18,085 nucleotides of DNA, from positions 1 to 18,085 of the forward strand of contig CAZGYE010000084.1 of NCBI GenBank assembly GCA_964530165.1. The letters run 5' to 3'. Both the position numbers and the translations under genes were made by a program. Under the pieces are notes generated by a model, which made no database searches, had not been told where the DNA came from, and saw only the letters and a list, made by a program, of their open reading frames with translations. Shown here piece after piece: positions 1 to 8,394 of the stretch (its first letter is position 1; each line of letters starts with the position of its first letter). The stretch comes from CAZGYE01 sp964530165 (lineage in GTDB: Bacteria; Planctomycetota; Planctomycetia; Planctomycetales; Planctomycetaceae).

Positions 1-1788
1 CAAGCTGAATTCTTCATGCTCGATTTGCGGTCACAGCGGGATGTCAACAGCGACCCGGACGACGCCAACAAGTCGATGCTCGACGGCGACAACATCACCA
101 ACGGGCAGAAGGAATGGCTCAAGAACGGCTTGCTGAGCTCGACGGCCCAGTGGAAGTTCGTCATCAGCACGGTTCCGTTCAATCCCACTGCGAAGGGGGC
201 GGCGGGTGACCCTTGGAACGGCTTTATGACCGAACGGGCCGAACTGCTTGATTTCATCGAAAACAATCAGATTGAAGGGGTCGTGATCCTCTCCGGAGAC
301 TTGCATTCCGGTGGAGGAATCGACGATGGAACCAACTCCGGGGTCCCGGAATTGACGGTCCCGCACACGAATCTCGTCAAGGGGAGGGGCGCAAAACTGG
401 GCGCCTGGAGTGAAGGCATCCTCACCGGCGGCGTCCCGGCCAATCCCGGGTATGCGCTCATTCAAGTGACGGACAACGGACGGCGGGTCGTCCTACAAAC
501 CAAGGGGGAGAACGGCGCGCTTCGCATCACGACGATCTTACTCGCCGACACGGCGGCCGGAAACGTTTCGACAGACTTTAACGCACAAACGGGCGAGCTG
601 AGCGTTGTGGCCACAACACAAACCGACATCGCCATCGGGACCGTCGGCGGAAACGTCGAAGTGCAAATCGACGGCGTTGCTGACTCAAGCTTCGGCACCG
701 TTCCAGCGAGTACGGTTCAGTCAATCTACGTGCAGGGCAGCGCGGGGGCCGATTGGATTGATCTCTTCGAAGTCAGCGCGGCCAACGGTTTTACCGCCCT
801 GACAGGCGTCACGGTTCAGGGCGGCGCCGGAGACGACACCATCGTCGGCAGCGATACGGCCGGTACGTCGGGGCAGGTGTTCCAGCTTATCCTTGGAGGC
901 AGCGGCGACGACGAAGTCGTTGTGAACGCCACCGACCTGGACGACATCGTGACGGTCACACAAAACATCCTGGGCGATGCCGTCGTCGACGTGGACGTCA
1001 ACGGCAACGTCGCCACCCTCACGAGCACCGAAACGCTCACGGTCAACGGCAGGGGGGGCAACGACAACCTCGACGCCTCGGCGGCCACGCTTGCCGTCCG
1101 ACTCAACGGAAACAACGGCAAGGACCGTCTGGTTGGAAGCCCGCTCGACGATACGCTCTCCGGCGGCGCCGGCAAGGACACAATCTACGGCGGTGCCGGC
1201 AACGATCGGATCAATGGCGGCGGCAACAATGACAAGCTCAAGGCGCAACGCGGCAACGACACTCTTTTCGGGAACGGCGGCGACGATAGTCTCTACGGAG
1301 GTGCGCACGACGACCTGCTCAGCGGCAACGCCGGCGACGACCTGCTCATGGGGAATGCCGGCAACGATCTCATTCGCGGCGGCGTCGGCCGCGACTGCAT
1401 CCGCGGCGGCGACGGAAACGACGTGCTCAACGGCGGTGACGGCGACGACACGCTCAACGGCGGCGGCGGAGACGACACACTCAAAGGCGGCGCCGGCAAC
1501 GATGGATTGTCCGGTTGGCTCGGCGACGACAGCCTGACCGGCTGGGGTGGAAACGACACGCTCATCGGCGGATTAGGAAACGACGTCCTGCTGGGCGGTG
1601 ACGGGAACGACACGCTGCTCGGCGGAGAGGGTGATGACTTTGTGAAAGGGCAGCAGGGGATCGACGTGGTTGCCGGCGGCGGCGACGGCGCCCCTCCCAG
1701 TCCGATGGACACAATCAAAGGACCTGCCGGCGAAGTCGACGAGCTGTTCACATTCGATCCGCCGCTCGACTGGATCGACACGATTTGA
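1..1788 (+). CDS. PhoD-like phosphatase with C-terminal RTX repeats (5' partial)
   Basis: The reading frame is open from base 1 and the first codons (QAEFF before MLDLRSQRD) match the usual PhoD core, so the true start lies upstream and the ATG at 16 is internal. Residues about 30-130 keep PhoD/metallophosphatase features: GQKEWL, a WKFVIS strand, D-PWNGF-ER, and the metal-ligand segment LSGDLHSGG. A linker of roughly 200 residues follows, then about 15-18 glycine/aspartate nonapeptides of the GGxGxDxLx type (from about 1049), which bind calcium in RTX proteins and usually mark secreted or surface proteins. PhoD enzymes are calcium-dependent phosphodiesterases or phosphomonoesterases, so a role in extracellular phosphate scavenging is inferred. 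The signal peptide, if any, is outside the window. The 3' end overlaps the convergent acyltransferase gene by 41 bp. Confidence 0.85.
   Translation, partial: QAEFFMLDLRSQRDVNSDPDDANKSMLDGDNITNGQKEWLKNGLLSSTAQWKFVISTVPFNPTAKGAAGDPWNGFMTERAELLDFIENNQIEGVVILSGDLHSGGGIDDGTNSGVPELTVPHTNLVKGRGAKLGAWSEGILTGGVPANPGYALIQVTDNGRRVVLQTKGENGALRITTILLADTAAGNVSTDFNAQTGELSVVATTQTDIAIGTVGGNVEVQIDGVADSSFGTVPASTVQSIYVQGSAGADWIDLFEVSAANGFTALTGVTVQGGAGDDTIVGSDTAGTSGQVFQLILGGSGDDEVVVNATDLDDIVTVTQNILGDAVVDVDVNGNVATLTSTETLTVNGRGGNDNLDASAATLAVRLNGNNGKDRLVGSPLDDTLSGGAGKDTIYGGAGNDRINGGGNNDKLKAQRGNDTLFGNGGDDSLYGGAHDDLLSGNAGDDLLMGNAGNDLIRGGVGRDCIRGGDGNDVLNGGDGDDTLNGGGGDDTLKGGAGNDGLSGWLGDDSLTGWGGNDTLIGGLGNDVLLGGDGNDTLLGGEGDDFVKGQQGIDVVAGGGDGAPPSPMDTIKGPAGEVDELFTFDPPLDWIDTI
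1049..1686 (+). repeat. RTX (haemolysin-type calcium-binding) coding repeats
   Basis: Tandem, imperfect 27-nt coding units rich in GGCGGC and AACGAC/GACGAC encode successive GGxGNDxLx or GGxGDDxLx nonapeptides. The array occupies most of the C-terminal third of the phosphatase gene. Opposite-strand reading frames through it are proline/serine-rich shadows. The array ends shortly before an ELFTFDPPLDWIDTI tail. Confidence 0.9.
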
Positions 1789-2929
1789 CTTCCTGTTGCA
1801 AGAGCCAGTCTTCCAGCACAATCTGTTCGACAAACGGCGCGCGGAGCAGCGTTGCATTCGCCGACATCAGTCTTGTCAACCATGCTCGCCGCCGAACAAT
1901 CCGCGAGACGGCCCGCAGGCCCACGCTGGAAAGCGATCGGCCGCTGAGCTGAGCAGTGACGTTGTTGCTCAACCGCGTCAAGGTTGCCGGAATGATGTTC
2001 GGCTCCGGACCCACGTGGATGACCGTTTCCACACCGGCTGAGAGCGTCTTGTCGATAACGTCCCACAGTAGTTGCGGGTGATCGACCCAGCAGGAAAGGA
2101 TCGCGCGGCTGTTACAGTCGTCGTAGCCGGCGTCGCCGGTGACGCACGACAGGATGGGTGGGGCCGGCATGGTGAAGCCACCCGGAGCGATGTCGAGCAT
2201 CATGCTGGCCCGGTTCGAGATGTTTTTCTGGCGAGTGATCGGCGTGTGCATCGGCGGCCAGCGCTGCGGGTTCTTTCGCAGGTGAACCTGTTCGGGAAGC
2301 ACGTCGTGCATCGCCTTTTTGAACAGGTCCAGCGTCTTGCCTTGCCCCATCAACAGAACCGTGTTGGGTGAAAGATAGGTCGAGATGGCGATGATCCCGC
2401 GTCCCCGATTCGTAATGTGCAAACACAGCCGTTCCACCGTGTCGGAATCCAACGCCGGTCCTCTCGAAAAGAGCACGCCCATCGTGACGTCGCGCGCCAA
2501 AGCGGCAGTATCTTTGGCCAGCACCAGCAGCGGATGCAACGCAGCCTCCATGTCGAATACGCCGGCGGCAACCACGGCGGTGACCTCGCCCAGGCTGTAG
2601 CCGAACGCAAGCTGGGCCTCTCCCAGCGACACGCCGAAAAATTCGTCAAGCAGTTTCATTTGGGCCAGTTCGACGGCCACGATCATCGCCAAGTCCTGCG
2701 GATAGGTCCTTAGCGTCGTCTTCGCGCGGCGGCGGACACGGCCGACCAGGTTGACTTTTCGTTTGATGGCGGCCGAGCACACTTCAGAGGCACGCGAGAG
2801 AAACCGCTCGAGAGTCGGACCGTAGACGCGGTGCCTGAGCAACTCAGGCGTTTGCCCAAGATTTGAGATGTTATATCCGCGAAATGCAAACGCGGCCGTC
2901 TCGATGCATTTCTTAATCTCGTTGTCCAT
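1748..2929 (-). CDS. FabD-like acyltransferase (acyl/malonyl transferase fold)
   Basis: About 393 residues, using the ATG at 2929; an in-frame ATG at 2941 is the alternative. Family evidence is the nucleophile elbow GYSLGE (FabD has GHSLGE) followed by VTAVVAAGVFD, and a downstream MHTPIT segment that matches the position of the FabD catalytic histidine. FabD moves malonyl from CoA to acyl carrier protein. Counting from the serine, FabD has an arginine at +25 that binds the malonyl carboxylate; here +25 is leucine (VLAKD). This suggests an uncharged acyl substrate, but that is inference. The protein is longer than typical FabD (about 310 residues), with an extra N-terminal region. The start overlaps the end of the upstream ligase gene by 17 bp, so the two are probably translationally coupled. 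It is the last gene of the lipid operon and overlaps the convergent phosphatase. Confidence 0.75.
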   Translation of the reverse strand: MDNEIKKCIETAAFAFRGYNISNLGQTPELLRHRVYGPTLERFLSRASEVCSAAIKRKVNLVGRVRRRAKTTLRTYPQDLAMIVAVELAQMKLLDEFFGVSLGEAQLAFGYSLGEVTAVVAAGVFDMEAALHPLLVLAKDTAALARDVTMGVLFSRGPALDSDTVERLCLHITNRGRGIIAISTYLSPNTVLLMGQGKTLDLFKKAMHDVLPEQVHLRKNPQRWPPMHTPITRQKNISNRASMMLDIAPGGFTMPAPPILSCVTGDAGYDDCNSRAILSCWVDHPQLLWDVIDKTLSAGVETVIHVGPEPNIIPATLTRLSNNVTAQLSGRSLSSVGLRAVSRIVRRRAWLTRLMSANATLLRAPFVEQIVLEDWLLQQEVKSCRSSRAADRM

Positions 2930-4604
2930 GCTGGTTCCCATCGTCGTACAGTGCGGCCAGTTGCGTCTCGTACTTCCCAATGATGTGGCGGCGGCGAACC
3001 TTGAGCGTGGCGGTCAGCTCGTCTGCTTCGAGCTGGAACGGCCGGGCCAGCAACAAGAACTTTCTCACCCGCTCCGGCCGGCTGACGCGCTGCATGAGGC
3101 GGTCGATCCGCTGCTGGAAGAAATCGAGGATCGCCGGACTGCAAATGAGCTCGTCGTCGCCCTCGGGCAGACCGTCCAACTCATCCGTTTCTTCTTCCAG
3201 CTTCACAAAGTCGGGCACAATCAGGGCGCTCACAAATCTGCGACCGTCCCCGTAGACGACGGCCTGGTCGATGCAGGAATCGCTTGTGAGCAACCGCTCC
3301 AATTCACCCGGAGCGATGTTCTTGCCGCCGGAGGTGACGATCAGGTCCTTCTTGCGGTCGGTAATCGCCAGGAACCCGTCGTTGTCCAATCGGCCGACGT
3401 CGCCGGTATGCAGCCAGCCGTCGACGATCGTTTCGGCCGTTGCCTCGGGGTCCTTCCAGTATCCTTTCATCACGTGCGGGCCGCGAGTGAGGATCTCGCC
3501 GTCGTCGGCGATCTTGACATCGACCCCCGGTATCGCCCGGCCGACACTGCCGATCCGCCAACAATCAGGGCTGTTGAAACTGATGACCGGCGAAGTCTCC
3601 GTCAGGCCGTACCCTTCGAGCAGAGGAATACCGGCTTCGAAGAAGCCCTCACAGACGGGCCGGAGCAGCGGCGCACCGCCGGACGTCAAGTGTTTCAGCC
3701 TCGGCCCGAAGATGCGCTGCAGCTCTTCTTGCCGCTCGTCGTGGGGAAACCCTTCGACGCCGGCCCACACTTTCTCGTAGAACCGCGGGACCGCCGTGAG
3801 CCACGTTGGCTCGATTTCAGCCAGATTGGTGATCAGTGTGTCGATCGACTCGGCCAGCGCCACGGTCACTCCGGCCAGCAGGGTCAGATAGATGTCGACC
3901 GTGCGGGCATAGATATGGCTGTAGGGCAGCCAAGAGAGCAGGACGTCGGTCGGCCCCATCTTGGAAATCAGCCGCGTGGCATCGGCGTTCGAGAGCAGGT
4001 TGCCGTGGGAGAGCATCACGCCTTTGGGGTTTCCGGTGGTGCCGCTGGTGTAGATGATCGTCGCCAGGTCCTCGCCGCCGATTGCCGATTCCCGTCTATG
4101 GATTTCGTCGATGCCGCGAGTCCCACACTGCCGACCACGCTGCATCAGCCCATTCCAAGTCACCGTCCGTAATGACGCTGGAGACTCAACGGGTTCGAAG
4201 GAAATCAAAAATTCAAGGTCCGGTAAGGCTTCGAGGGCCTCGAAAACCTTATCGGCCTGGTGCTGACCACTGACGAAAATGCCCCGAGACTGGCTGTGTC
4301 CGACTTGGTATTCAACCTGCCTCGGCGCCAGCGGGGCGTGCAGCGGGACGTTGACTGCGCCGGTGCTCAGAAGGGCCTGGTCGGCGACCATCCATTCGTA
4401 GCGGTTTTCCGAAAGCAGCGCGATGCGATCACCCGGCTCGACACCCAGTTCGATCAGCCCAGCCGCCGCCCCGTCAGCCTGCCGCCGATAGCTGTTCCAC
4501 GACACGTCGTGGTACAGACCATGCTGTTTGTATCGCACCGCCGGTCGCGGTCCCCGACGATCGCAGCCGGCGCGGTGCATCAAGGGAATACTGGGGTATT
4601 CCAC
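2913..4604 (-). CDS. Long-chain acyl-CoA synthetase (AMP-forming)
   Basis: Activates fatty acids to acyl-CoA through an acyl-AMP intermediate. The signature motifs are in order: the AMP/phosphate loop IIYTSGTTGNPKG (about residues 180-195), GYGLTETSP (about 325-333), GWLHTGDVG (about 393-401), DRKKDLIVTSGGKNIAP (about 412-430), and a C-terminal domain for the second half-reaction. The FadD15-like layout, with WLPYSHIYAR and a long C-terminal part, points to long-chain substrates. I chose the GTG at 4604 because an AAAGAGGAGG ribosome site lies just upstream. The next in-frame ATG (4580) would cut into the conserved start, and the longer TTG start (4649) has no clear support. It gives about 563 residues, usual for the family. 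It lies in the beta-oxidation operon and overlaps the acyltransferase downstream. Confidence 0.92.
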   Translation of the reverse strand: MEYPSIPLMHRAGCDRRGPRPAVRYKQHGLYHDVSWNSYRRQADGAAAGLIELGVEPGDRIALLSENRYEWMVADQALLSTGAVNVPLHAPLAPRQVEYQVGHSQSRGIFVSGQHQADKVFEALEALPDLEFLISFEPVESPASLRTVTWNGLMQRGRQCGTRGIDEIHRRESAIGGEDLATIIYTSGTTGNPKGVMLSHGNLLSNADATRLISKMGPTDVLLSWLPYSHIYARTVDIYLTLLAGVTVALAESIDTLITNLAEIEPTWLTAVPRFYEKVWAGVEGFPHDERQEELQRIFGPRLKHLTSGGAPLLRPVCEGFFEAGIPLLEGYGLTETSPVISFNSPDCWRIGSVGRAIPGVDVKIADDGEILTRGPHVMKGYWKDPEATAETIVDGWLHTGDVGRLDNDGFLAITDRKKDLIVTSGGKNIAPGELERLLTSDSCIDQAVVYGDGRRFVSALIVPDFVKLEEETDELDGLPEGDDELICSPAILDFFQQRIDRLMQRVSRPERVRKFLLLARPFQLEADELTATLKVRRRHIIGKYETQLAALYDDGNQHGQRD

Positions 4605-4682
4605 GTGCCTCCTCTTTACTCGGTTCCGACGGGACACTTTCGAAACCAACTTCTGCAGGTCAGCGTTTGGTCGTCTGTTGAT

Positions 4683-4904
4683 TCAGTCGAACGCGCGGGC
4701 ATTGGCAATTTCCCGAGGCGCAACAGTGCGAACCTGATCAACCGACAACGAAACCACGGCGATGGTCTCGCCGTCCAGGGTGACAAACTCGACCTCGTAG
4801 CCTCCTTGACCGTGTACCAAGACGACCGTACCGATGTCGCCACAGTGGAGGCCGTGTTGCGGCAGATTGACTGCCAGCACAACCGTATCAAGTTCTTTAA
4901 GCAT
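4683..4904 (-). CDS. DUF4926 domain small protein
   Basis: A 73-residue protein beginning MLKELDTVVLAVNLP and containing HGLHCGDIGTVV, YEVEFVTLDGET and VSLSVDQVR, which match the DUF4926 pattern of small beta-rich proteins. No biochemical role is established that I can state. The ATG at 4904 has a GAGAAGG ribosome-site-like run just upstream and begins exactly at the domain. An in-frame ATG at 4973 would add 23 unconserved residues and overlap the thiolase stop by 8 bp, so coupling from that start is possible. It sits between thiolase and acyl-CoA synthetase on the same strand, an unexpected place for this family. Confidence 0.75.
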   Translation of the reverse strand: MLKELDTVVLAVNLPQHGLHCGDIGTVVLVHGQGGYEVEFVTLDGETIAVVSLSVDQVRTVAPREIANARAFD

Positions 4905-4965
4905 CGGCCTTCTCTCGCTTGACCGGGTAGCTTGGGGATCAGTGCCTGGTTCAGATTGGGCAACT

Positions 4966-6129
4966 TCATTCATCGCACGCTTCGAAGATTGTCGCGACGC
5001 CCTGGCCTTGTCCGACGCACATTGTGGCCAGTCCGAACTTCGCGCCCTCGTCGCGCATGCGGTGGAGCAACGTCGTCGCGATGCGGGCGCCGCTGGCGCC
5101 GAGCGGATGACCGATGGCGATTGCCCCGCCGCGGGTGTTGACCTTTTCTTCGTCGATCGAGAGCAGCTTCAAAACGCAAAGGACCTGAACGGCAAACGCC
5201 TCGTTCAGCTCGATCTGGTCGATGTCTTCCAGCGACAACTCGGCGCGCTGGAGCGCTTTGTGAACGGCGGGGATCGGGCCGATTCCCATTTCGGCCGGAT
5301 CGACCCCGGCGACGGCCATCGCGCGGATACTGGCCATCGGCTGCAGGCCGAGCTCGCGGGCCTTGTCTCGCGACATGATCAGCATCGCCGCCGCACCGAC
5401 GTTGATCGGCGAGCTGTTGCCGGCCGTCACCGACCCGCCAGCCGGATTGAACACGGGAGGCAGCTTCGAGAGTCCTTCCAGCGAGCAATCGGGACGAACG
5501 CATTGATCGGCGGTCAGGAGCGCTTTGCGTCCCGACTCGTCACGCCCCCAGGTGGGGACGATTTCGTTCTCGAACAGGCCGTTTGCCGTCGCTTGGGCGG
5601 CCAGTTGGTGACTCCGCGTTGCGAATTCGTCCTGCTGCTGCCGGCCGATCCCGTATTTCACCGCCATATACTCCGCGGTCAGCCCCATGTTCATGATCGC
5701 TTCGCTGTGCTTGCGGAACAGGGCCGGCCAGGGATCGTAGCCTTTGGTCATGGGAACATGATCCATGTGCTCCACGCCGCCGGCAATCTGCACGTCTTCC
5801 TGGCAGCCGGCGATGTTCAATGCGCAGTCGTTGATCGCTTGCAGGCTCGACGCGCAATTGCGGTTGATGGTCACCCCGCCAGTCTCGATCGGCAGCCCGG
5901 CAATCAGCGCGACGATGCGGGCGATGTCGAATCCTTGTTCCCCCTGCTGCTGCACGCAGCCCCAGCGGACGTCGTCGATCAAACTCGGCTCGATGCCGGT
6001 CCGCTCGACCAACGCCGAGATGACGTGAGCCGAGAGTTCCTCGGAACGAACGTCGCGGAAGATGCCCATCTCGGCCGACGCCTTTCCAATGGGGGTCCGC
6101 ACGGCGTCAATCACGACGGCTTGTCTCAT
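4966..6129 (-). CDS. fadA: Acetyl-CoA acyltransferase (thiolase, FadA type)
   Basis: Cleaves 3-ketoacyl-CoA with CoA to give acetyl-CoA and a shortened acyl-CoA, the last step of beta-oxidation. The catalytic elements are visible: the nucleophile cysteine in NRNCASS (about residue 92), GGVEHMDHVPM as in FadA proteins, NEAFAV, the GHPLGASGAR histidine motif, and a C-terminal CVGQGQG with the second cysteine. Start at ATG 6129 (MRQAVVIDAVRTP), which is where thiolases begin; upstream codons in the same frame come from a GA-rich repeat. Length is about 387 residues, normal for the family. It follows the alpha subunit gene by 75 bp, the same order as fadBA in other bacteria. The symbol is by family resemblance. 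Confidence 0.93.
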   Translation of the reverse strand: MRQAVVIDAVRTPIGKASAEMGIFRDVRSEELSAHVISALVERTGIEPSLIDDVRWGCVQQQGEQGFDIARIVALIAGLPIETGGVTINRNCASSLQAINDCALNIAGCQEDVQIAGGVEHMDHVPMTKGYDPWPALFRKHSEAIMNMGLTAEYMAVKYGIGRQQQDEFATRSHQLAAQATANGLFENEIVPTWGRDESGRKALLTADQCVRPDCSLEGLSKLPPVFNPAGGSVTAGNSSPINVGAAAMLIMSRDKARELGLQPMASIRAMAVAGVDPAEMGIGPIPAVHKALQRAELSLEDIDQIELNEAFAVQVLCVLKLLSIDEEKVNTRGGAIAIGHPLGASGARIATTLLHRMRDEGAKFGLATMCVGQGQGVATIFEACDE

Positions 6130-6142
6130 GTCTGTGCTCCAG

Positions 6143-6206
6143 GGGTCGAGAGTCGAGGGTCGAGAGTCGAGAGATCTGCGATTGGAACTCTCCACTCTCG
6201 ACTCTC
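6143..6206. repeat. GA-rich tandem and inverted repeat between fadB/J-like gene and thiolase
   Basis: Two exact tandem copies of the 14-mer GGGTCGAGAGTCGA lie at 6143-6156 and 6157-6170. A perfect 12-bp inverted repeat, GAGAGTCGAGAG at 6162-6173 and CTCTCGACTCTC at 6195-6206, has a 21-nt loop and overlaps the stop codon of the multifunctional gene. The element fills the intercistronic gap and could form a hairpin in the mRNA. Confidence 0.85.
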
Positions 6207-8343
6207 AACTCGGATAGAACAGTTCACCGGACTGTGCCATTTGTGTGAGCATCTCGGTCGGCTCGAACCGTTTTCCGAGCGGCTCGTAGCGGGGCAATCG
6301 GTCCAGGATTTTTCCGGCGCCTTCGTTGTCACACCAGCGCAACAGTCCGCCGCGAAATGTGGGGAAACCGATTCCCATAAAAAGCCCCACGTCGACGTGT
6401 GACGGCTCGCGGACAATTCCTTCGTCCAGAATCCGGGTGGCTTCCAGCAACATGGGCAGAATCAGACGGTCGGTGATCTCTTCGTCGCCGACGTCCCGCT
6501 GATCGGTGCGGTGGTGTTCCAGAAACGGTTCGATCTCCGGATCAGCTTGCGGCCGGGATTTTCTGCCGCGAAAAGCGCGGAATCCCGCGCCCGATTTCTT
6601 CCCCAACCGGCCCGCTTCGACCAGCTCTTCAAGCAGAGGCGTCAAGACCGCCCGGTCGCTGAACGCCTCAACCATCACCTTGCCCGCGTAAGAAGCGGTA
6701 TCCAGCCCGACCAAATCGTGCAAGGCAATCGGTCCCATCGGCATCCCGAACCGGGTGGCCGCCTTGTCGATCTGGTCCATCGACGCTCCCTCCAGCAGCA
6801 ACAGCAGCGACTCGTTCATGTAAGGCAGCAGAATGCGATTGACCAGAAAGCCGGGGCAATCCTTGACCACGATCGGCGTCTTGCGGATCCGGCGCGAAAG
6901 AGCGACCAGGGTGGCGATCGTCTCGTCGCTGGTCTTCTCGCCGCGGATGACCTCGACCAATTGCATCCGGTCGACCGGGAAGAAGAAGTGCAGGCCGGCA
7001 AACCGTTCGGCGTTCGGCGCCGATTCGGCCATCCGCGTAATCGAGATCGTCGACGTATTGCTGGCCAGAATGGCGTCGTCGCGCAGGCTGCCGGCCAGCT
7101 CGCGATAGAGGCTCGTCTTCAGTTCCTCGTTCTCAACGACCGCTTCGACGACGACGTCACAATCGGCGAACACCTGGTGCGACGTCGAGGTGCTGATGTG
7201 GGCGAGCATGTTGGCCATGTCTTCGGGTGTGGCCCGGCCAAGCTTGATTCGGCTCGCGATGACGTGCTGCGCCCGATCCAGCCCGGCCTGCAACCGCTCG
7301 TCATCCATGTCGACCATATTGGCCGGAATACGGCTGCGGGCATGAGCGGTCGCGATGCCGGCCCCCATCAGCCCGGCGCCCAATACGCCGATGCGGTTGA
7401 CCGGCCGAGGCGCGCGCTTCGGATCGTCGACGCCCGGGTTTCGTGAGACGCGGTTGTTCATGAAGAACACGCTAATCAGGTTCCCACAGATCGGCGTGCC
7501 GAACACCTCCAGCGCCACTTCCTGCTCGACTTTCAGACCGTCCTCCAACGTCCGATTGACGCCTTCCCGCACGGCTTTCAACGCGGCCAGCGGAGCCGGG
7601 TACTGACCCTTCGTTTTCGCTTTGACGGCTCCCTCGGCGACGGCGAACGCGAAATTCATTTGGTTCTCGCTCAAGCCGAGCGGCCCGCTTCGACACTGCC
7701 GGTTCCTCTCCCACTCGCCGGTCCTTCGGGCGTGCGCGATCAGCCGGCGACCTTCGTCGATCAACCGCTCCCCCGGCACCACATCGAACACGAGACCCAA
7801 TTGGGCCGCTCTCTGAGCAGAGATCGGATTGCCCGAGGTAAGCATCTCAATGGCGTGATGAATTCCGATCAGCCGCGGCAGCCGCTGCGTCCCGCCCCAA
7901 CCGGGGATGAGCCCGATGGTTGTTTCCGGCAGTCCAATCTTCGTCGACTTGCCCTCGGCGGCGATCCGGTAGTCCATTGCCAAGGCCAGCTCGGTTCCCC
8001 CCCCCAAGCAGTTGCCGTCGATCAGCGCCACGGTTGGGAACGGCAGTTGGCTGATGCGCGCGAGCAGCGCGTGACCGGCGGCCAATACGTCGATGACCTG
8101 CTCGCGCGTGGCGTCCTTCAGCGCCGCCAGTTCGTTCAGATCGGCCCCGGCGACAAACTGGCCCGGCTTTCCGCTCTGGAATAACAACCCTTGCAGGTCG
8201 GTCCGCTGCTGGAACCGGTCCACCAGCTCCGCCAGCTCGCCCAGAACGGGCCGGGACAACGTGTTGACCCTCTTCTCCGGCAGATCGAAGGTCACCAGAG
8301 CGATCGGCCCCTGGAACTCCTCCACGTGAAATGTGCCGCCCAT
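6205..8343 (-). CDS. fadJ: Fatty oxidation complex alpha subunit: enoyl-CoA hydratase / 3-hydroxyacyl-CoA dehydrogenase
   Basis: A two-enzyme protein of about 712 residues that hydrates 2-enoyl-CoA and then oxidises 3-hydroxyacyl-CoA with NAD. The N-terminal crotonase domain (about 1-190) has VAGADLNELA, GGGTELALAMDYRIA and IGLPETTIGLIPGWGGTQR, keeping both catalytic glutamates. The Rossmann motif GVLGAGLMGAGIA is near residue 316, SNTSTISI near 428, then GLHFFFPVDRM and VEVIRGEK with the catalytic histidine and glutamate. The usual asparagine or serine of HFF(N/S)PV is phenylalanine here, a minor oddity. The ATG at 8343 is favoured because AAGGAGG sits 4 nt before it; the adjacent ATG at 8346 is too close to that site. 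It is the first gene of the operon. FadB or FadJ assignment is uncertain. Confidence 0.92.
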   Translation of the reverse strand: MGGTFHVEEFQGPIALVTFDLPEKRVNTLSRPVLGELAELVDRFQQRTDLQGLLFQSGKPGQFVAGADLNELAALKDATREQVIDVLAAGHALLARISQLPFPTVALIDGNCLGGGTELALAMDYRIAAEGKSTKIGLPETTIGLIPGWGGTQRLPRLIGIHHAIEMLTSGNPISAQRAAQLGLVFDVVPGERLIDEGRRLIAHARRTGEWERNRQCRSGPLGLSENQMNFAFAVAEGAVKAKTKGQYPAPLAALKAVREGVNRTLEDGLKVEQEVALEVFGTPICGNLISVFFMNNRVSRNPGVDDPKRAPRPVNRIGVLGAGLMGAGIATAHARSRIPANMVDMDDERLQAGLDRAQHVIASRIKLGRATPEDMANMLAHISTSTSHQVFADCDVVVEAVVENEELKTSLYRELAGSLRDDAILASNTSTISITRMAESAPNAERFAGLHFFFPVDRMQLVEVIRGEKTSDETIATLVALSRRIRKTPIVVKDCPGFLVNRILLPYMNESLLLLLEGASMDQIDKAATRFGMPMGPIALHDLVGLDTASYAGKVMVEAFSDRAVLTPLLEELVEAGRLGKKSGAGFRAFRGRKSRPQADPEIEPFLEHHRTDQRDVGDEEITDRLILPMLLEATRILDEGIVREPSHVDVGLFMGIGFPTFRGGLLRWCDNEGAGKILDRLPRYEPLGKRFEPTEMLTQMAQSGELFYPS

Positions 8344-8394
8344 CATGCCTCCTTGTCTGAACCGGGTGCCGCCCGAGCCGCTTCGAGATGACAC

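Noticed and set aside
1049..1686. CRISPR-like array
   Set aside because: The periodic repeats are in-frame RTX coding units without constant repeats and unique spacers.
1293..2066. 257-codon minus-strand ORF
   Set aside because: Proline/serine-rich product of the reverse strand of the RTX repeats.
2868..4172. 434-codon plus-strand ORF
   Set aside because: It is antisense to the acyl-CoA synthetase, which has all its family motifs on the minus strand; the plus-strand product has no recognisable domain.
4834..6402. 522-codon plus-strand ORF
   Set aside because: Antisense to thiolase with clear catalytic motifs; an arginine- and histidine-rich shadow typical of GC-rich DNA.
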